Assembly (NCBI GenBank): GCA_903929895.1 | Contig: CAIYWM010000271.1 | Span: forward strand, 1-10,538 | DNA from: an uncultured Alphaproteobacteria bacterium | GTDB lineage: Bacteria; Pseudomonadota; Alphaproteobacteria; Reyranellales; Reyranellaceae | Direction of reading: 5' to 3' | Length of the DNA: 10,538 nt | Shown here: in pieces, positions 8,293 through 10,538 of the stretch | How the letters are laid out: every line of letters begins with the position of its first letter | How positions within the stretch are numbered: the stretch's first letter is position 1 | Notes under the pieces: generated by a model | Seen by the model: the letters and a program-made list of their open reading frames with translations, nothing else | The model's database searches: none | What the model was told of the DNA's origin: nothing | Made by a program: the position numbers and the translations under genes

Positions 8293-8472
8293 ATGAACTT
8301 GAAATTGGTGGTGACGGCAGTGCTGCCTTTCACGGCGTCGCTCGACGAGGCAATCAGGATCGATCCCAACCGAGCGTCGTCCTGGGCACTTCGCGGCGTT
8401 CTTGATCCTGACGACGAGGCCAGGAAAGGCCGCGCCCTTGCGCTCACGCCCAAGGGCAAAGGGATCGGGTGA
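8293..8472 (+). CDS. Short TPR-like reading frame, probable gene remnant
   Basis: These 59 codons start at ATG 8293 with a moderate upstream sequence (GGACGGAA, 8278-8285). Residues 18-35, DEAIRIDPNRASSWALRG, match the second helix of one tetratricopeptide repeat plus the beginning of the next (pattern EAI-x-x-DP-N-A-x-x-x-x-x-RG). Residues 43-53, ARKGRALALTP, look like the second helix of another repeat. Repeat 1 lacks its first helix and the two fragments are closer than the 34-residue TPR period, so the frame looks internally deleted. The first 15 residues are hydrophobic, like a shortened signal sequence. The stop overlaps the DUF3592 start (GTGA, 8469-8472), so it could still be translated and coupled. 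It may be a decayed TPR gene or a small real gene. Together with the 170 bp before it, it fills the stretch between the two larger genes. Confidence 0.4.
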   Translation: MNLKLVVTAVLPFTASLDEAIRIDPNRASSWALRGVLDPDDEARKGRALALTPKGKGIG

Positions 8473-9071
8473 CCGTCGCATCGCGTGTCGCCTTCTGGCG
8501 TGTCGCCGTTCCCATCGCGCCGTTCGTGGGAGCCGCCCTTCCGTTCTTCGGCGTCCTGCTGCTGGGCGGGTTCGACGATTGTCAGCTGGTTGGCCGGGAG
8601 CCCTCGGCCCTCGGGACTTTCGGCCTGCTGGGCACGATGTGCTTTCCCATCGCGGCCTTTCATGTGGCCGATCGCAAGTACAAGGAGGCCCTGAACACCG
8701 CCGCCCGATCATGGCCGATCGCTCCGGCGATCATCCGGTCGAGCGCGGTCGAGCGACGGATGACCGGCTGGGCCTCCGCCTTGTGGGCACTGGACGTCGA
8801 ATACTCCTACACCGTCGACGGTCGCAGCCTGACATCGACGACGCTTGGCTTCGCGCCACGGTTCGTCGCCGACAAGGATCTGATCTTCCGCCTCGCCGAG
8901 AAATATCCGGCGAACGCCGCCGTCACGGTCCGCTATGACGCAGCTTCACCCGACGTGGCGGTCCTCGAGATTTCCGACGCGCTCGCGCGCGGCAACAACT
9001 GGCGCTTCTGGCTGCCCTTCACGACACCGTTCCTTGTCGCGCTGTTCATGGCGGCGCGCCATGTCGCGTAA
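8469..9071 (+). CDS. DUF3592 domain membrane protein
   Basis: This protein of 200 residues has hydrophobic helices at about 12-34 and 47-66, a soluble segment, and a C-terminal helix at about 178-197. The soluble part fits the DUF3592 pattern: WPIAPAIIRSSAVE near 81-94, then YSYTVDGRSLTSTTLGF near 116-132, and YPANAAVTVRYDAASPDVAVLE near 147-168. The family is widespread in bacteria and its function is unknown. The start is GTG at 8469, preceded by AAAGGG (8458-8463) with 5 nt spacing. The start overlaps by 4 bp the stop of the short TPR-like frame, which suggests translational coupling. It is divergent from the AsmA gene and convergent with the lipoprotein gene, so it seems independent of both. 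Confidence 0.75.
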   Translation: MTVASRVAFWRVAVPIAPFVGAALPFFGVLLLGGFDDCQLVGREPSALGTFGLLGTMCFPIAAFHVADRKYKEALNTAARSWPIAPAIIRSSAVERRMTGWASALWALDVEYSYTVDGRSLTSTTLGFAPRFVADKDLIFRLAEKYPANAAVTVRYDAASPDVAVLEISDALARGNNWRFWLPFTTPFLVALFMAARHVA

Positions 9072-9149
9072 TGCGCGACGGTCCTCTTCGATCCCTAGAG
9101 TCTTTCCGTGTATTCCCGATCTGGATGACCTCACCGTTGTAAGTCATCA

Positions 9150-9184
9150 GCCGCCGCATCGGGTAGAGCAAGCGTTGCGGCGGC
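9150..9184. terminator. GC-rich hairpin between convergent genes
   Basis: GCCGCCGCA (9150-9158) and TGCGGCGGC (9176-9184) form a perfect 9-bp stem with a 17-nt loop. It lies 78 bp after the DUF3592 stop and 42 bp past the end of the minus-strand lipoprotein gene, where a shared terminator or 3'-end stabilising stem would be expected. There is no T-tract on either side, so intrinsic termination is doubtful. Confidence 0.35.
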
Positions 9185-9226
9185 GGCGGGTAGACCAGTC
9201 CAGCCGAGCGACATTGCAGAAGCGCA

Positions 9227-10147
9227 TCACGATCGACTCGCCGGCACTGTTGCCGACTTGCGGAGCCGGCCGACCTCCTCGGTGATGTCCTGTTGCCCTG
9301 TCTGACGCGCCAGCTCCTCGGCCCGCTTGAGCAGAGGCAGCGCCGCCTCGGGATCGCCCTGCAGCAGCGCGCTGCGTCCCGCCCTCAGGAAGAGATCGGC
9401 GGCGTCGCGCGGACGGCTGAGCTGCAGGGCCGCGTTGCCCGCGAGTGCCAGGGCGCGCGCCATGCCACGATAGTCGATTGCCTGTTGTCGATTGGCGGCT
9501 GACTGCTCGAACAGTGCGAACGCTTCCGCCGCGCGATTGTCGAGAAGAGCGGCGCGACCCTGGAGCTCCTGGAGGTCGCCCGTCAGGTCGGCCTTGCTCG
9601 ACAATGACGTTTTGCGCGCGGAAAGGGCGGCGATCGCCTCGGCCAGGGCCGCGCCGTCGTTGCGGTCAGCTGCAACCAGCCCGCGGATGAACCAGGCCCG
9701 CGCCAGAGTATCGGGATCGCCGGCGGTCCCGGCGATGGCTTCATTCGCGGCAGCCTGGGCGCCGCCCAGGTCGCCCGTGCGATAGGCTGCAGCGGCCTGC
9801 ACCAAGACGAGCTCCGCCGGAACCGTGGCGCGCCGCCGGTCGAGCTCGGCACGCGCCTCGCGGACGGTGACGAGCGCGGCCTTCGATTGGCCGCTTCTCA
9901 TCTGCGCCAAGGCGAGGTTGTAGGCGCAGTCGGCGATGGCACCGGCGTCGTCGCGTTCATACGCGCGGCTGAGGGCCTCCTTGTACTGTCGCACGGCCAG
10001 CGCCAGCATCCCCAACGACAGGGCGTCGTTGCCGGCGCGGCTGGCCATGTCGAGCCTGACATCGGCTGGCGGGCCGGTCTCGACGGTGCCGCCACCACAT
10101 GCGGCGAGCCCCAGTGCCGCGAGCAGCGCGAGACGGCGCGCGCTCAT
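9227..10147 (-). CDS. TPR-like helical-repeat lipoprotein in an MCE operon
   Basis: This protein of 306 residues begins with a short basic N-terminus, a hydrophobic core and the lipobox LAAC with Cys17. Residue +2 is Gly, not Asp, which suits outer-membrane sorting in gammaproteobacterial terms. The mature part is almost wholly alpha-helical, with TPR-like pairs: about 40-60 (ALAVRQYKEALSRA), 66-100 (YNLALAQMRSGQSKAALVTV), 113-140 (AAAYRTGDLGGAQAAANEAI), 148-175, 194-215 and 229-285 (GNAALQLSRPRDAADLFLRA). Such domains usually mediate protein contacts. Its ATG overlaps the stop of the MCE-family gene by 4 bp (ATGA), and GGAAG is present at 10159-10155. The two are therefore translationally coupled, and the lipoprotein probably serves the same lipid transporter. 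MCE operons often end with a PqiC/DUF330-type accessory lipoprotein; this protein occupies that place but appears to be a different fold. The exact repeat count is uncertain. Confidence 0.8.
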   Translation of the reverse strand: MSARRLALLAALGLAACGGGTVETGPPADVRLDMASRAGNDALSLGMLALAVRQYKEALSRAYERDDAGAIADCAYNLALAQMRSGQSKAALVTVREARAELDRRRATVPAELVLVQAAAAYRTGDLGGAQAAANEAIAGTAGDPDTLARAWFIRGLVAADRNDGAALAEAIAALSARKTSLSSKADLTGDLQELQGRAALLDNRAAEAFALFEQSAANRQQAIDYRGMARALALAGNAALQLSRPRDAADLFLRAGRSALLQGDPEAALPLLKRAEELARQTGQQDITEEVGRLRKSATVPASRS

Positions 10148-10538
10148 GGTCGGACTTCCACCGCCGGCGCGCGGCGGCCGGGCTGGGCCGGCGGCGCGCC
10201 GGAGCCGCCGAGCAGCCAGCTTTGTCGCAACTGGCCGAGCAGCAGTTCGAGCTCGCGGGCGGCAATTTGGGCCTGCAGCAGCGTGGCCGGCATGGCATCG
10301 GTGGTGGAGGCAATGCCTTCGGTGATACGCGGAGTTGTCGCGGCGAGATTCCGCGTCGTGGCCTGGAGCGAGGTCAGCACGGCATCGGTCCGGCGCAGGA
10401 TCTGGCCGATGCGCGGATCTTTCGATGCCTGCTCGAGCTGCGCGGCGAGTTCGCGGGTACTGAGAAGGGTAGCCTCGATGTCCGCCGCCACTTTGTCACT
10501 TGCGATCAACCGGCCGAGCGTGCCGTCGCCACTCTCGA
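10144..10538 (-). CDS. MCE/MlaD family lipid-transport protein, C-terminal part
   Basis: The frame is open to the right edge, so only the last 130 residues are present and the start lies outside the window. The first visible residues, ESGDGTLGRLIASDKV, match the segment often found after the MCE domain in MlaD-like proteins (G-x-GTLG-x-L-x-x-D). A long helical region follows (TRELAAQLEQ, DAVLTSLQATTRNLA), then LRQSWLLGGSG near the end, which resembles the tails of longer proteobacterial MCE proteins, and a proline-rich tail. Such proteins form periplasmic rings or needles, anchored in the inner membrane, that carry phospholipids or other lipids for an ABC transporter; the permease and ATPase genes would be expected further right. 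The MCE domain itself is not in view, so the family call rests on the tail. A TTG at 10509 is only an internal codon. Confidence 0.75.
   Translation of the reverse strand, partial: ESGDGTLGRLIASDKVAADIEATLLSTRELAAQLEQASKDPRIGQILRRTDAVLTSLQATTRNLAATTPRITEGIASTTDAMPATLLQAQIAARELELLLGQLRQSWLLGGSGAPPAQPGRRAPAVEVRP

Noticed and set aside
9046..9159. Minus-strand 37-codon frame containing MTYNGEVIQIG in the gap after the lipoprotein gene.
   Set aside because: It has no ribosome binding site, runs into the DUF3592 gene on the other strand, and I recognise no family.
9156..9172. CATCGGGTAGAGCAAGC resembles a tRNA D-arm.
   Set aside because: No T-arm, acceptor stem or anticodon stem can be formed around it; the flanks form a simple hairpin instead.

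Overview
The window is about two-thirds G+C by eye, gene-dense, and reads as a Gram-negative proteobacterium. It carries an AsmA-type envelope protein, an outer-membrane lipoprotein and the end of an MCE/Mla-type lipid-transport protein. The style of the AsmA protein slightly favours Alphaproteobacteria, but nothing seen here fixes the taxon.

Left block (1-4877, plus strand). Three genes lie in one direction and look like an operon: a plasma-membrane-type (P3A) proton-pumping P-type ATPase (162-2771), a class III-like polyphosphate kinase 2 (2786-3616, 14 bp gap, strong ribosome binding site), and an ArsB/NhaD/SLC13-like membrane transporter (3645-4877, 28 bp gap). Upstream of the ATPase is a near-perfect FNR/ANR-type box (42-55) with a -10-like hexamer (77-82) at the spacing of an FNR-activated class II promoter. 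Together these suggest an oxygen-responsive energy module: polyphosphate would recharge nucleotides through PPK2, the pump would spend ATP to export protons, and the transporter may use or adjust the resulting ion gradient. This linkage is inference.

Middle block (4943-8122, minus strand). One long AsmA-family gene (1059 residues) converges on the transporter gene. Upstream of it, facing away, is a short reading frame with a tetratricopeptide-repeat signature (8293-8472). It overlaps by 4 bp the start of a DUF3592 membrane-protein gene (8469-9071).

Right block (9227-10538, minus strand). The C-terminal end of an MCE/MlaD-like protein runs off the right edge and overlaps by 4 bp a gene for a helical-repeat (TPR-like) lipoprotein (9227-10147). 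This looks like the downstream end of an MCE lipid-transport operon. A GC-rich hairpin (9150-9184) lies between it and the DUF3592 gene that converges on it.

No rRNA, tRNA, CRISPR array, insertion sequence or phage gene was recognised.
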